Under the pieces are notes generated by a model. It did no database searches and had not been told where the DNA came from. It saw nothing but the letters and a program-made list of their open reading frames with translations. From Candidatus Raymondbacteria bacterium RIFOXYA2_FULL_49_16 (GTDB taxonomy: Bacteria > Fibrobacterota > OXYB2-FULL-49-7 > XYB2-FULL-49-35), in assembly GCA_001789205.1 (NCBI GenBank), contig MFYT01000070.1, positions 58,169 to 122,168 on the forward strand: 64,000 bases of DNA, written 5' to 3'. A program made the position numbers and the translations under genes. How positions within the stretch are numbered: position 1 is the first letter of the stretch; each line of letters opens with the position of its first letter. Shown piece after piece: positions 25,273 to 34,055 of this stretch.

Positions 25273-26150
25273 AAGAAATCGTCGTCATCAGCGGCAAAGG
25301 GGGCACGGGTAAAACCAGTGTTACTGCGTCGTTTGCAGTACTTGCCGGCAAAGCCGTGGTCGCTGATTGCGATGTAGACGCTGCTGATCTCTATCTTCTT
25401 CTGATGCCCACGGTAAAAGAGCGCCACCAGTTTTATGGCGGCAATCTGGCGGTTGTCCGCAAAGACGATTGCATTGGATGCGGCGCGTGTCTTGCCCATT
25501 GCCGCTTCAATGCCGTGATAATGAACGGCAGGGGAGCTGGGGAAGCGGTATTTACCATTGATCCGTTGTCGTGCGAAGGGTGCGGCGTATGCGTGCGTTT
25601 CTGCCCGGTCAAGGCCATTGATTTTCCCGAACGCCTCTGCGGCGAATGGATGGTTTCAGATACGCGCTGTGGTTCCATGGTCCACGCGCGGCTGGGTATT
25701 GCTGCTGGAAATTCAGGAAAACTGGTTTCGATTGTGCGACGCGAAGCGCGCCGCATTGCTGAAGCCGAAGGCAAGTCCCTGATAATCGTTGATGGACCTC
25801 CCGGCATAGGATGTCCTGTCATTGCCTCGGTAACCGGGGCCACACACGTGCTTGTCGTAACAGAACCCACGGTCTCAGGCGCTCACGATCTTGAGCGTGT
25901 TTTGTCCCTGACCAACCATTTTAAAATACCAGCGTGGGCGTGCGTGAATAAGTGGGATATAAATTCTGAGATGACGGAAAAAATTGAGGAAAAAGCCGGA
26001 CAGCTCAATGCACGCATTGTCGGCCGCATACGTTACGACAGGATGGTTACCATGGCACAGATTAATGAGCGTTCAATGGTTGAGACTGAAAGCGCGTGCG
26101 GTGAAGACATTAAACGCGTATGGGAAAAGATTGTTTTACAAGAAGGATAA
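25269..26150 (+). CDS. MinD-like ATPase with two-cluster ferredoxin insert, second of pair
   Basis: 293 residues, homologous to the preceding gene: Walker A SGKGGTGKTS, cluster motifs CIGCGACLAHCRF and CEGCGVCVRFCPV, and IVDGPPGIGCPV. The second ATPase keeps all eight Cys, so both subunits should carry two [4Fe-4S] clusters. ATG overlaps the previous stop by 4 bp, indicating stoichiometric synthesis. The Mrp-fusion gene begins 5 bp downstream. Confidence 0.93.
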   Translation: MKEIVVISGKGGTGKTSVTASFAVLAGKAVVADCDVDAADLYLLLMPTVKERHQFYGGNLAVVRKDDCIGCGACLAHCRFNAVIMNGRGAGEAVFTIDPLSCEGCGVCVRFCPVKAIDFPERLCGEWMVSDTRCGSMVHARLGIAAGNSGKLVSIVRREARRIAEAEGKSLIIVDGPPGIGCPVIASVTGATHVLVVTEPTVSGAHDLERVLSLTNHFKIPAWACVNKWDINSEMTEKIEEKAGQLNARIVGRIRYDRMVTMAQINERSMVETESACGEDIKRVWEKIVLQEG

Positions 26151-26155
26151 AGAAC

Positions 26156-27370
26156 ATGGAATGCAGCAAAACACAGGGTTGTCACGATGATGTTTCTGAG
26201 GATGACCGCTTGCTTCAGGACAGAATGTCTCATATCCGGCATAAAATAGTCGTATTATCGGGCAAGGGCGGGGTTGGAAAGAGCACGGTTGCCGTAAATA
26301 TCGCGGTTGGCCTCATGATGTCTGGAAAGAAGGTGGGCTTACTCGATGTTGATATTCACGGTCCAAGCGTCCCAACAATGCTTGGGTTGGAAAAAGAGCG
26401 TGCCCAGGGAGCTGACGGCGAACTTATTCCCGTTATCTGGGAAAATATGAAGGTCATGTCATTGGGGTTTTTACTGGAGAACCAGGATCACGCGGTTATC
26501 TGGCGCGGGCCTATGAAAATGGGGGTGATCAAGCAGTTTCTAAAAGACGTTGCCTGGGGAGACCTGGATTTTTTAGTTGTCGATTCCCCTCCCGGGACCG
26601 GTGATGAACCCCTTTCCGTGTGCCAGCTTTTAGGTACTGTTGATGGTGCGGTCATTGTTACCACACCCCAGAAAGTGGCGGCCATCGATGTACGCAAATC
26701 CATTACCTTTTGCCGGCAACTCAATGTGCCGGTTATGGGTGTGGTCGAAAACATGAGCGGGTTTGCCTGCCCGAAGTGCGGCGAAGTTACCCAGATTCTT
26801 CCTGCGGGTGGGGGAAAACACATTGCCAAAGACATGGACGTGCCTTTTCTGGGGGCCATTCCCATGGATCCAAAAATTGCCGCTGCCTGTGATAGCGGTA
26901 TGGTTTTTATTCAGCATCTTGCCTCTGTTCCCACGGCAAAAATCATGCGGGATATTATTCAGCCTATTATTGCGCTTGATCAGCAGAACCATTCAATAGA
27001 AAATATAGAAACATCAAAAAAGGACATGAACATGAAAATCGCTATTCCACTTGCGGATGGAAAATTGGCAATGCATTTCGGCCATTGCGAACAATTCGCT
27101 CTGGTCGATGCGGATCCTGTATCCAAGAAAATTTTAAATTGTACCAATATCAAAGCGCCGCCGCATGAACCCGGACTCCTGCCGGCCTGGCTCGCACAAC
27201 AGGGAGCCACTGTGATTATTGCTGGCGGCATGGGACAGCGTGCCCAGGGACTTTTTACTGAACAGAAGATACAGGTCGTTGTTGGCGCGCCTGCGGAGCC
27301 GCCTGAAACGCTTGTTGCCAATTATCTTAACGGGTCGCTTCAAACCGGAACGAATGCTTGTGATCATTGA
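26156..27370 (+). CDS. mrp: Mrp/ApbC Fe-S carrier ATPase fused to a NifX-like domain
   Basis: 404 residues. A Cys-bearing leader (MECSKTQGCHDD) precedes the Mrp ATPase domain with Walker A SGKGGVGKST and VVDSPPGTGDEPLS, and the carrier's cluster site GFACPKCGEVT. After a linker near residue 290, a complete NifX-like domain follows (MKIAIPLADGKLAMHFGHCE to the end). Mrp proteins transfer [4Fe-4S] clusters; a fused NifX domain could receive or protect the metal unit. ATG at 26156 follows AAGGATAAAGAAC. It closes the cluster. Confidence 0.93.
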   Translation: MECSKTQGCHDDVSEDDRLLQDRMSHIRHKIVVLSGKGGVGKSTVAVNIAVGLMMSGKKVGLLDVDIHGPSVPTMLGLEKERAQGADGELIPVIWENMKVMSLGFLLENQDHAVIWRGPMKMGVIKQFLKDVAWGDLDFLVVDSPPGTGDEPLSVCQLLGTVDGAVIVTTPQKVAAIDVRKSITFCRQLNVPVMGVVENMSGFACPKCGEVTQILPAGGGKHIAKDMDVPFLGAIPMDPKIAAACDSGMVFIQHLASVPTAKIMRDIIQPIIALDQQNHSIENIETSKKDMNMKIAIPLADGKLAMHFGHCEQFALVDADPVSKKILNCTNIKAPPHEPGLLPAWLAQQGATVIIAGGMGQRAQGLFTEQKIQVVVGAPAEPPETLVANYLNGSLQTGTNACDH

Positions 27371-27416
27371 AAGAATATATTTTATCAACCATTAACCAAT
27401 AACCAAGGAGCACTGT

Positions 27417-28637
27417 ATGTTGCGTATGCGAACGCTGGTTTTAGGGTTGCTTGTTTTATGGGCAACCTCGTTTGGCATCTCGCCCGGAAATCTCAAATTC
27501 GTCGAATATCCCGGTTTTGACGAAAAACATTCCACATGGGGATCAATTGGGTATTCGGCGAAATACGACAAGGTCATCATTGGCGTGTGCAATCACATAA
27601 ACAAAGTGGCAATTTACGAGTATGATTGCGCAAAGGGGACTATGTCGCTACGTAACTGGGTCGCCAAAGGAGGGCACTTGCAGCCTTTCCAGTGGCAGGC
27701 AAAAATACATACGCCGATTGTGGAAAACAAAAAAGACGGTTGGATGTATTTCGGCACTGATGCCGGCGAATCGAAAGCGGAATATTACATGGACCATCCA
27801 GATGGATATGTGGGTGGTTTTTTTATGCGGTACAATCCAAAGACTTTTGAATTAGAAGCCTTGGGCCAGGGACTAAAACAGCAAAGTCTGAAGGAACTTC
27901 AGATAGACCAGATACGCCAGCGCCTCTACGGCATAGCATATCCGAGCGCGCATTTTCTTATCAAAGACCTGAAAAGCGATTCCTTGTACGATAAGGGCGG
28001 TCTGAACAAAGGACATGTAAGCCGTGTCCTGTTTACGGACGACTGGGGAAACGCGTACTACAACGATATCCGCGGCCACTTGGTAAAATACCAGGCTGAC
28101 GCTGATTCATTCATATTTGCCTTGGACTCCCTGCCGCATTATCCTACCACTGAAGGCTGGATCATCCGTACGGGCATGAGAGCTTGGGCGCGGGACAAGG
28201 ACACTTATTTTATTATGACTCACTGGGGCCGGCTTCTTTCGTTCATACCTCAGGAAAAGGGTCTTGGACCTGTTGGAAACATTGGCGACCTTTGGGAAGA
28301 TCCTTCACGGTCTGTTGATTCCGTGATATCCGCTGGTGCGCCAAATCTGGCCTGCGGCGCAAATCACAAGCTCTATTACTGGGTGGGCGGCCATGGTCAC
28401 TACCTCTTGCCCGATACAGCGGTATTTATCGAATGCGATCCGAAAACAAAAAACAAGACCATCTTATACAAGTTCCCGATAAAAACAGTTATGGAATGCA
28501 CGGGCAGTCAGATTGTGGACAAACGTGGAAATATCTATTTTGCCGCGCGGCGCAATGCCGGCACCCGGTCATACGGCGAGTCTGGGACATCGGAGCCATT
28601 CCTGATTATTTTTAATCCGCAAAAGGAGTTGAAATGA
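27417..28637 (+). CDS. Secreted beta-propeller-like protein, unknown function (1)
   Basis: 406 residues with a signal peptide (MLRMRTLVLGLLVLWATSFG). The body has repeated beta-blade-like units with Y/W-G turns (DKVIIGVCNHINKVAIYEYD, DGWMYFGTDAG, RLYGIAYPSAHFLI, GNIYFAARRN), as in propellers that read PQQ- or NHL-like repeats. No catalytic motif is visible. ATG follows AAGGAG. It leads a seven-gene chain whose members overlap or nearly touch; the next gene is a second propeller of similar size. Family not recognised. Confidence 0.7.
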   Translation: MLRMRTLVLGLLVLWATSFGISPGNLKFVEYPGFDEKHSTWGSIGYSAKYDKVIIGVCNHINKVAIYEYDCAKGTMSLRNWVAKGGHLQPFQWQAKIHTPIVENKKDGWMYFGTDAGESKAEYYMDHPDGYVGGFFMRYNPKTFELEALGQGLKQQSLKELQIDQIRQRLYGIAYPSAHFLIKDLKSDSLYDKGGLNKGHVSRVLFTDDWGNAYYNDIRGHLVKYQADADSFIFALDSLPHYPTTEGWIIRTGMRAWARDKDTYFIMTHWGRLLSFIPQEKGLGPVGNIGDLWEDPSRSVDSVISAGAPNLACGANHKLYYWVGGHGHYLLPDTAVFIECDPKTKNKTILYKFPIKTVMECTGSQIVDKRGNIYFAARRNAGTRSYGESGTSEPFLIIFNPQKELK

Positions 28638-29815
28638 ATATCATGAATCACATAGCATGCGGCGCGCTTGCGCTTGGTCTAACGGTGCCTGTTGCGGCCG
28701 CCTCAAAGAGCGAGCAGTATTTTAAAGGCGTTTTTGGGCAGGATTCGGCCGTGGACCTTGCCCATCCAAAGAAAGAGGGAAAAACCCTCCCAGTCGGCGG
28801 AGCGAACATTCGCGCCATTGTGCAAACAGGGAAGTATATTGTCGGCGTAACAGCGCCGCAATATCCGAATAAGTCCCCGTGTATATTCCGGTTCGACGTA
28901 CAGAAAGGCGCGCTGGAAGATTTTACAGACTTTAATACGCTTAAAAAACCGGGTGTTGTTCCATCGCACGCGCTTGTTGCGGGCGATTCCGGACTGGCCT
29001 ATGCCGGCACTTTTGGCAATGGTCAAACTGGGGAACTGCTTGAAATTAATTCCACAGGCGCAGCGGTTGCGGTCAAAACGCTGGGAAAGATCAGGGACAA
29101 GGAGGGCGTTTTTACGGTGGCCATCTCCCCTGACAAAAAAACGCTCTATGGGATTCTCTATCCTTCAAACGCGTTTTTCGCCTACGACTTTGCCAAGCGC
29201 ACAGCCGCAGTGTTTGATGAGACGGTTTTTGACGCTGTGACGCGTGATATGATCTCCCAAGTTCATAGCGGCGAAGAAGAACCCTATTGCAAAGCTCTGG
29301 GTATTGACGTTTCTGGAAAGGTATATGGCAGCACAGGGCAGGGAATGCTTTTCAGGTTCGATCCTGTTGCAAAGAAGATAGAGATGCTTAACCTGCAACT
29401 GCCGTATATTCCCTGGCGTGTTCATACAAACCGCGTGGAATCGTGGGTAAACGGTCCGGATGGCATGCTTTATGGCGGTACATCCATCGATGGCTTTCTC
29501 TTCAAACTTGACCCCAAAACCCTTATGCTGGTGAATCTAGGCAAGCCCAATTCTGCCGGAAACCTCAAATCAATGGTTATAATTGATAATACCATATATG
29601 GGTTGGTGGGAGAGGGCGCGCATTTTCCACAGATGTTCAGCTATAACTTGAAATCGGGTGGTTTTGACGTTCTAGGCCTGATCTCCATCTCAATCCCCAT
29701 GGCGCGGACACGGTATACGGCATACGCCGCGAAATCTATCCTACGCCTACCCGATGGCCGCGTGGTCATTTCCGAAGAGGACTTGCTGCCAAGCCTTATT
29801 TTTATGAAGCTGTAA
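28634..29815 (+). CDS. Secreted beta-propeller-like protein, unknown function (2)
   Basis: 393 residues, signal peptide MNIMNHIACGALALGLTVPVAA, cleavage near AAA-SKS. Blade-like repeats follow (GKYIVGVTAP, SGLAYAGTFGNGQTGELLEI, DKKTLYGILYPSNAFFAYDF, GKVYGSTGQGMLFRFD, DGMLYGGTSIDGFLFKLD). The ILYPSNAFFAYDF segment resembles IAYPSAHFLIKDL of the previous protein, so the two are probably related. ATG overlaps the preceding stop by 4 bp. A binding or scaffold role at the cell surface is inferred. Confidence 0.72.
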   Translation: MNIMNHIACGALALGLTVPVAAASKSEQYFKGVFGQDSAVDLAHPKKEGKTLPVGGANIRAIVQTGKYIVGVTAPQYPNKSPCIFRFDVQKGALEDFTDFNTLKKPGVVPSHALVAGDSGLAYAGTFGNGQTGELLEINSTGAAVAVKTLGKIRDKEGVFTVAISPDKKTLYGILYPSNAFFAYDFAKRTAAVFDETVFDAVTRDMISQVHSGEEEPYCKALGIDVSGKVYGSTGQGMLFRFDPVAKKIEMLNLQLPYIPWRVHTNRVESWVNGPDGMLYGGTSIDGFLFKLDPKTLMLVNLGKPNSAGNLKSMVIIDNTIYGLVGEGAHFPQMFSYNLKSGGFDVLGLISISIPMARTRYTAYAAKSILRLPDGRVVISEEDLLPSLIFMKL

Positions 29816-29832
29816 GGCCACAGGTTCCGCAT

Positions 29833-30618
29833 ATGGCACGGAGGCGATTTGTTTGCCTGTGCGTGGGCGTTGTTATTGTCGCAACAGGCTGCTTGGTGCG
29901 TGAGCAGTGCAGTGATGCCGAAGATTGCGCTGCCGGCACCTGTATAAGCGGAGTGTGTTATACCGAAAGCGACTTGCCGGACAAGAAAAAGAACCTCGCT
30001 TGTCCTGGCGGCATGACGGTTGTCGACAACCGGTTCTGCATCGACCGGTATGAAGCGGCGCGGATTGATGCAGACAGTGGGACCGCCGGATTCCTGGATT
30101 CGCTTGGGACGGTCCGGAAAGGCGTTATTCCCTGGGCAGGCGTAACCTACGAAACGGCAAGACGGGCCTGCGCATCCCGGGGGAAACGCCTCTGCACCCT
30201 TTCGGAGTGGCAGTACGCGTGCAGCGGTCCCAATGGAACCGCCTACTGTTACGGCGATGAATATAATGCCGCCACATGCAACAGCATCGACTCCTTCTGC
30301 GACAGTGTCTACAACGGTTGTTTTTACGATTGTCCCTATTGCTATCCGTTCCATGTTGTGCCAACGGGAAGTTTTGCCGGCTGCACCAGCCATTGGGGCG
30401 TGTACGACCTGAGCGGTAACTTGTGGGAATGGGTCGATACCAGCGTTACCTATACGGAGACCGGTTCATACTCCGTGCTTCCGCATCTGAGGGGCGGCGC
30501 GTACAATTGCAGCTCCCCGGGAGCTCCGTATTACATGCTCTCCTGTGAATTTGACGGCGGCACATACCGGCCTGCCAGCGGTTTCCGCTGTTGTGACAAC
30601 GGGACTGAGTCAGAATGA
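29833..30618 (+). CDS. Cys-rich lipoprotein with FGE-sulfatase domain
   Basis: 261 residues. Lipobox VVIVATGC places Cys20 at the lipid site. A short Cys-rich stretch (EQC, EDC, GTC, GVC) precedes a formylglycine-generating-enzyme/EgtB-like fold: FCIDRYEAAR start, CTLSEWQYAC, GVYDLSGNLWEWV, LRGGAYNC and SGFRCC at the end. Twenty cysteines follow the lipid Cys, far more than in normal FGE domains, implying many disulfides. Such standalone domains often have carbohydrate- or protein-binding rather than FGE activity. Genes for MauE and DsbA-like proteins lie three positions downstream. Confidence 0.85.
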   Translation: MARRRFVCLCVGVVIVATGCLVREQCSDAEDCAAGTCISGVCYTESDLPDKKKNLACPGGMTVVDNRFCIDRYEAARIDADSGTAGFLDSLGTVRKGVIPWAGVTYETARRACASRGKRLCTLSEWQYACSGPNGTAYCYGDEYNAATCNSIDSFCDSVYNGCFYDCPYCYPFHVVPTGSFAGCTSHWGVYDLSGNLWEWVDTSVTYTETGSYSVLPHLRGGAYNCSSPGAPYYMLSCEFDGGTYRPASGFRCCDNGTESE

Positions 30619-32246
30619 TAGTGCGATTTTTTTGTCTTATTTTGAGCATGATTGTTGTTTCTGAGTTATACGGCATTGAAGGCATGGCACTGTCAGGAAA
30701 CAATCAAACACAGGAAACAGAAGCCCGCATCGGACGGTTGATTGACCAGGGACGGCTTACCGAGGCTCTGGGAGAATGTAAAATCGCTGTCAGCATGTTT
30801 CCACAGACACGGGCATTCATGCTTTTGTTGGCTAAAGCATATATCTTGGATAACAATTCCGTATGGGCTCTCAAAACACTGTATGGGTGGATTAATGACA
30901 ATCCGGATGACCATGAGGTACGCTCCTGGATTACCTGGCTTCACATGCAGCGAGGCGAGATGGACAAGGCCAGTGCTCAGAGTGAGCAGTACCGCCTTGC
31001 TGAGTGGCCGTCGCTTATTTCCCGTGACAACCTGTATCAGGCGTTTCTCGCTCTCTCTGCAAAAGATTTGCGCCAGGCTCGGTTTGGTTTCAAGAGCGCT
31101 TTTTCCGGTCAGGCTGGTTTTCCGGAAGACGAGGCGCTTGCCGGGCAGATTGGCGCAGCGCTGTTTCCGCAATGGCAGGGAAAATACCATCTGACCGTCA
31201 GCGGAGTCCTGGGATACAGCACGCATCCTTCCCTGGCTGCGACGTTTGGAGAAGATGTCACAGCGGCCGGATCCCCGTATTCCGGGCTCACTGCATCGGC
31301 AACTATTGATCCGCTGCTCACATATCCAGTACGTCCGGTTATTATGTTCAAACAGACCGCTTCATATTATACCGAAAACCAGGGCGCGGATAAGCCTTCG
31401 GCCAGCTCCTTTTTTTTCCCCGAATTCAGAGTGTCATTTCCCTGGCGGGCAGGGTTTGTTGAAGCGGCTGTGGCGTATGCGTCAGGTGCGTATCTCCTGA
31501 ACAGCCGGCCTCCCTTCTCTTTTCCAGATACCACCTGGATGGAAGAATTTTTTTCTGAAAGGGCGTATTGGTTCTTTGAATACCATCGTTTCGAAGCAGA
31601 CCTGAGAATATCCGACGGGATTGCCGCGCTCTATGGATTCGGCAGGCGATGGTTCAACCATATGGGCAGGAGCCGTTATGAGAATGATCTTACTTTTGCC
31701 TGGCAGATACCTTACAGGAAATACGCGGAAATTGTAGCGGCTCTATCAGGAAGGTACTACCATGCGACCAATGATAATTATTCCATTACCGGAGGCGACT
31801 GTCTTGTTTCTCTGGAACGCCGTATTTCCGGTAAGCTGTCTGCGGCGGTCAGCGTGATTGGCGGCCTGGATCATTATCCGAAATCCTTGGATTTTTTCCT
31901 GGCCAGTGTTACGAGGTTCGACAGACTGGCTGTTCTGCAGACAAAGCTCCGGTATGCATTCCGAAAGTCGATCCGGATTGTTGTTTCATACGAGTTTTCG
32001 GATCGCAGATCTAACGCATCATCCGCTTCGGACAACTTCGACTACCGGGACCACCGCATCCAGGCTGGTCTGGAATGGTCTGCGGTCCGGGGAGTATGGC
32101 TGCGCACGGCGTCTGATTCGGACATGGGATCCCGGGTGACACTTCCGTACGAGGGGATTTCCGGATCAGACCACATTTTTGATGCGGTGCGGGAACTGCT
32201 CAAACACCGCCAGGAACTCAGAAGAAGCTCAACATGCCTGAATTAA
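30615..32246 (+). CDS. TPR plus outer-membrane beta-barrel protein
   Basis: 543 residues with a signal peptide. The N-terminal ~170 residues contain TPR helices (GRLTEALGECKIAVSMFPQT, RGEMDKASAQSEQY). After about residue 190 the chain turns into long amphipathic strands (YHLTVSGVLGYSTHP, KQTASYYTENQ, FEADLRISDGIAALYGFG) typical of a barrel. This layout is found in exporters of polysaccharide such as PgaA, but no close match is claimed. It overlaps the gene on both sides, so it is part of the envelope operon. Confidence 0.72.
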   Translation: MIVRFFCLILSMIVVSELYGIEGMALSGNNQTQETEARIGRLIDQGRLTEALGECKIAVSMFPQTRAFMLLLAKAYILDNNSVWALKTLYGWINDNPDDHEVRSWITWLHMQRGEMDKASAQSEQYRLAEWPSLISRDNLYQAFLALSAKDLRQARFGFKSAFSGQAGFPEDEALAGQIGAALFPQWQGKYHLTVSGVLGYSTHPSLAATFGEDVTAAGSPYSGLTASATIDPLLTYPVRPVIMFKQTASYYTENQGADKPSASSFFFPEFRVSFPWRAGFVEAAVAYASGAYLLNSRPPFSFPDTTWMEEFFSERAYWFFEYHRFEADLRISDGIAALYGFGRRWFNHMGRSRYENDLTFAWQIPYRKYAEIVAALSGRYYHATNDNYSITGGDCLVSLERRISGKLSAAVSVIGGLDHYPKSLDFFLASVTRFDRLAVLQTKLRYAFRKSIRIVVSYEFSDRRSNASSASDNFDYRDHRIQAGLEWSAVRGVWLRTASDSDMGSRVTLPYEGISGSDHIFDAVRELLKHRQELRRSSTCLN

Positions 32247-32725
32247 AACAGTCGCTTTTAATAGCGGTGGTATTAACGGCCGGAGTGGGGCTTTTCGCGC
32301 TTATGTTCAATGCGCTCAGACCTGCTGGTTTGCCGCTGTTCGCTGTTCTGCCATACGAGACATTTGTTCCCTGCCCCGAACCTGTGGGGGAAGTTTATTC
32401 TACAGGCGCTGAGAGTTGTGCGAAAAAGGGCGCGTTTATCATCGATGCACGCCCTGCGGCTGAATATGAGGCGTTTCACGTTGAGAATGCGTTGCATGTG
32501 CCATTTGATTATCTGGTACCGGTTTCCAGGGAGGCATTGGCGACGATCGCGCGGAGCAGGGCTAAAACCATTGTTGTATACGGCGATGGAGGACAGCCTG
32601 ACAACGGACGGGAACTTGCACGCGAGCTTGCGGGCAGTGGTATCAAGCATGTTTTTTTTGTTGATGGAGGTGTGGCTGCAATTAAAAAAGCAAAAAATAT
32701 GGATGGGCATCATGACGCGCAATAA
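32234..32725 (+). CDS. Membrane-anchored rhodanese-like protein lacking the catalytic Cys
   Basis: 163 residues. One N-terminal helix (SLLIAVVLTAGVGLFALMF) is followed by a rhodanese domain (FIIDARPAAEYEAFHVENAL, then VPFDYL). The active-site loop reads TIVVYGDGGQPDNG, with Gly in place of the expected cysteine, so sulfurtransferase activity is unlikely. The domain probably faces the periplasm. It overlaps both neighbouring genes, including the MauE gene. A structural or substrate-holding role is inferred. Confidence 0.82.
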   Translation: MPELKQSLLIAVVLTAGVGLFALMFNALRPAGLPLFAVLPYETFVPCPEPVGEVYSTGAESCAKKGAFIIDARPAAEYEAFHVENALHVPFDYLVPVSREALATIARSRAKTIVVYGDGGQPDNGRELARELAGSGIKHVFFVDGGVAAIKKAKNMDGHHDAQ

Positions 32726-33170
32726 ACTGGTTCCCGTATCCTGTCTGATCGTGCGGTTCTATCTGGGCGCTGTATTTCTTGCCGCCTGTTACCATAAAAT
32801 ACTGAATCCGTACGCGTTTGCAATCGATGTGGCGACCTATGACATTTTGCCTTTGTCCCTGGTCAATCTCATGACTGTTGCCCTGCCATGGGTCGAACTG
32901 CTCGCAGGACTACTGGTCATTTCCGGTGTTGCCGTGCGGCCGTCGGTCCTGATGATGGGGGGCATGATGATTATGTTCATCATCGCGCTTTCTCTTGCCC
33001 TGTCCAGGGGGCTGGATATGAGTTGCGGATGTTTTGCGTCGGCTGATGTTGAAGCCGCGATATCGTGGAAAACGCTGGTGCGGGACCTTTTTTGGACAGC
33101 CCTGTGTGCATATGTATATTTTTGCGACAGGAATCCTGTAGGGATCCGCATGTTCAGGAGGAAGCCATGA
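32712..33170 (+). CDS. MauE/DoxX-family membrane protein
   Basis: 152 residues, four helices. The SCGCF motif (Cys105, Cys107) in the loop before the last helix is the MauE hallmark. MauE works with MauD in Mau systems to make the disulfides of methylamine dehydrogenase. ATG at 32712 overlaps the rhodanese-like gene; an in-frame ATG at 32703 is an alternative. The DsbA-like gene overlaps its end by 4 bp. The pair would form an electron path for disulfide formation outside the cytoplasm. Confidence 0.83.
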   Translation: MTRNKLVPVSCLIVRFYLGAVFLAACYHKILNPYAFAIDVATYDILPLSLVNLMTVALPWVELLAGLLVISGVAVRPSVLMMGGMMIMFIIALSLALSRGLDMSCGCFASADVEAAISWKTLVRDLFWTALCAYVYFCDRNPVGIRMFRRKP

Positions 33171-33997
33171 AAGTTGTTTTTGTCTGCGGAATACTGCTCT
33201 TTGCGGGAATCTTGACCGCAGGTCAACAGGAGTGTTCATCTATTTCTGGAAACAGAGAGAAAGACCTGGTCGCGAAGATTATTTCCAGCTACCATCTCTA
33301 CGATTGCAGTGATGGCACAATCAGTGAAGGCCTTGCCAGTTCGCAGTGCAATCGTCTTGCGAACAGATTGAAAAATAATGTCTGTAGACTGGCGCAGAAG
33401 GGTTTGCCGGAGAAAAGCATACGCGATGCCCTTGACCGGCGCGGTCAGACCATGGTCAGTTTTGAACCTCCGGCGTCCATAGAGTGTGAAGGTGTGCTTT
33501 CGCTGGGCAGCGACAGCGCGAAAGTGGTGCTTGTTGTTTATCTCTGCGCCAGGTGCCGTTTTTGCCGGGTTATTATTCCGCAACTGTATCATGCGATAAC
33601 GGTCGGGGAACTTAACGGTAAAGTGCGGATTGTTGCACGGCTTTTTCCGATCAAAGGGCATGAAGGCTCCGTGGAAGGGGGGGTAGCTTTTCAGGCCGCT
33701 GCTCACCTTGAAAAATTCTGGGAATACGCTCTTTTGGCCTACAGGAATTTTGATTCATTTTCGACTGGACATATTCGTAACTGGGCGGATTCGGCTGGTT
33801 TTACCCGGACTGCTTTTGATTCGTTGTATGACAATGCTGCGATACGCGAAGAGGTTGTGCATTCAAAAAAAGAGGGCATGCGTCTTGGTGTCTCTGAAAC
33901 ACCGGCATTTTTCATTAATGGAAGACGATATGTTGCCGATATGGACATTCAAACTCTTGTCGATATACTAGAGGAAGAATACGAAAATAGAGAATGA
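33167..33997 (+). CDS. DsbA-like thiol-disulfide oxidoreductase, secreted
   Basis: 276 residues with signal peptide VVFVCGILLFAGILTAGQQ. A helical N-terminal part (DCSDGTISEGLASSQCNRLA ... GLPEKSIRDALDRRGQTM) recalls the CcmH helical hairpin. The thioredoxin-like domain carries CARCRFC at 127-133, so the CxxC could be 127/130 or 130/133, and the cis-proline motif SETPAFFINGRRYV. Last gene of the envelope operon, coupled to MauE. Its likely substrates are the Cys-rich lipoprotein at 29833-30618 and partners. Confidence 0.85.
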   Translation: MKVVFVCGILLFAGILTAGQQECSSISGNREKDLVAKIISSYHLYDCSDGTISEGLASSQCNRLANRLKNNVCRLAQKGLPEKSIRDALDRRGQTMVSFEPPASIECEGVLSLGSDSAKVVLVVYLCARCRFCRVIIPQLYHAITVGELNGKVRIVARLFPIKGHEGSVEGGVAFQAAAHLEKFWEYALLAYRNFDSFSTGHIRNWADSAGFTRTAFDSLYDNAAIREEVVHSKKEGMRLGVSETPAFFINGRRYVADMDIQTLVDILEEEYENRE

Positions 33998-34055
33998 AAG
34001 AAGAGCAATATCGGATGTGCATGGAAGTATCTATCGGTTTCCAGAAAACAGTTAT

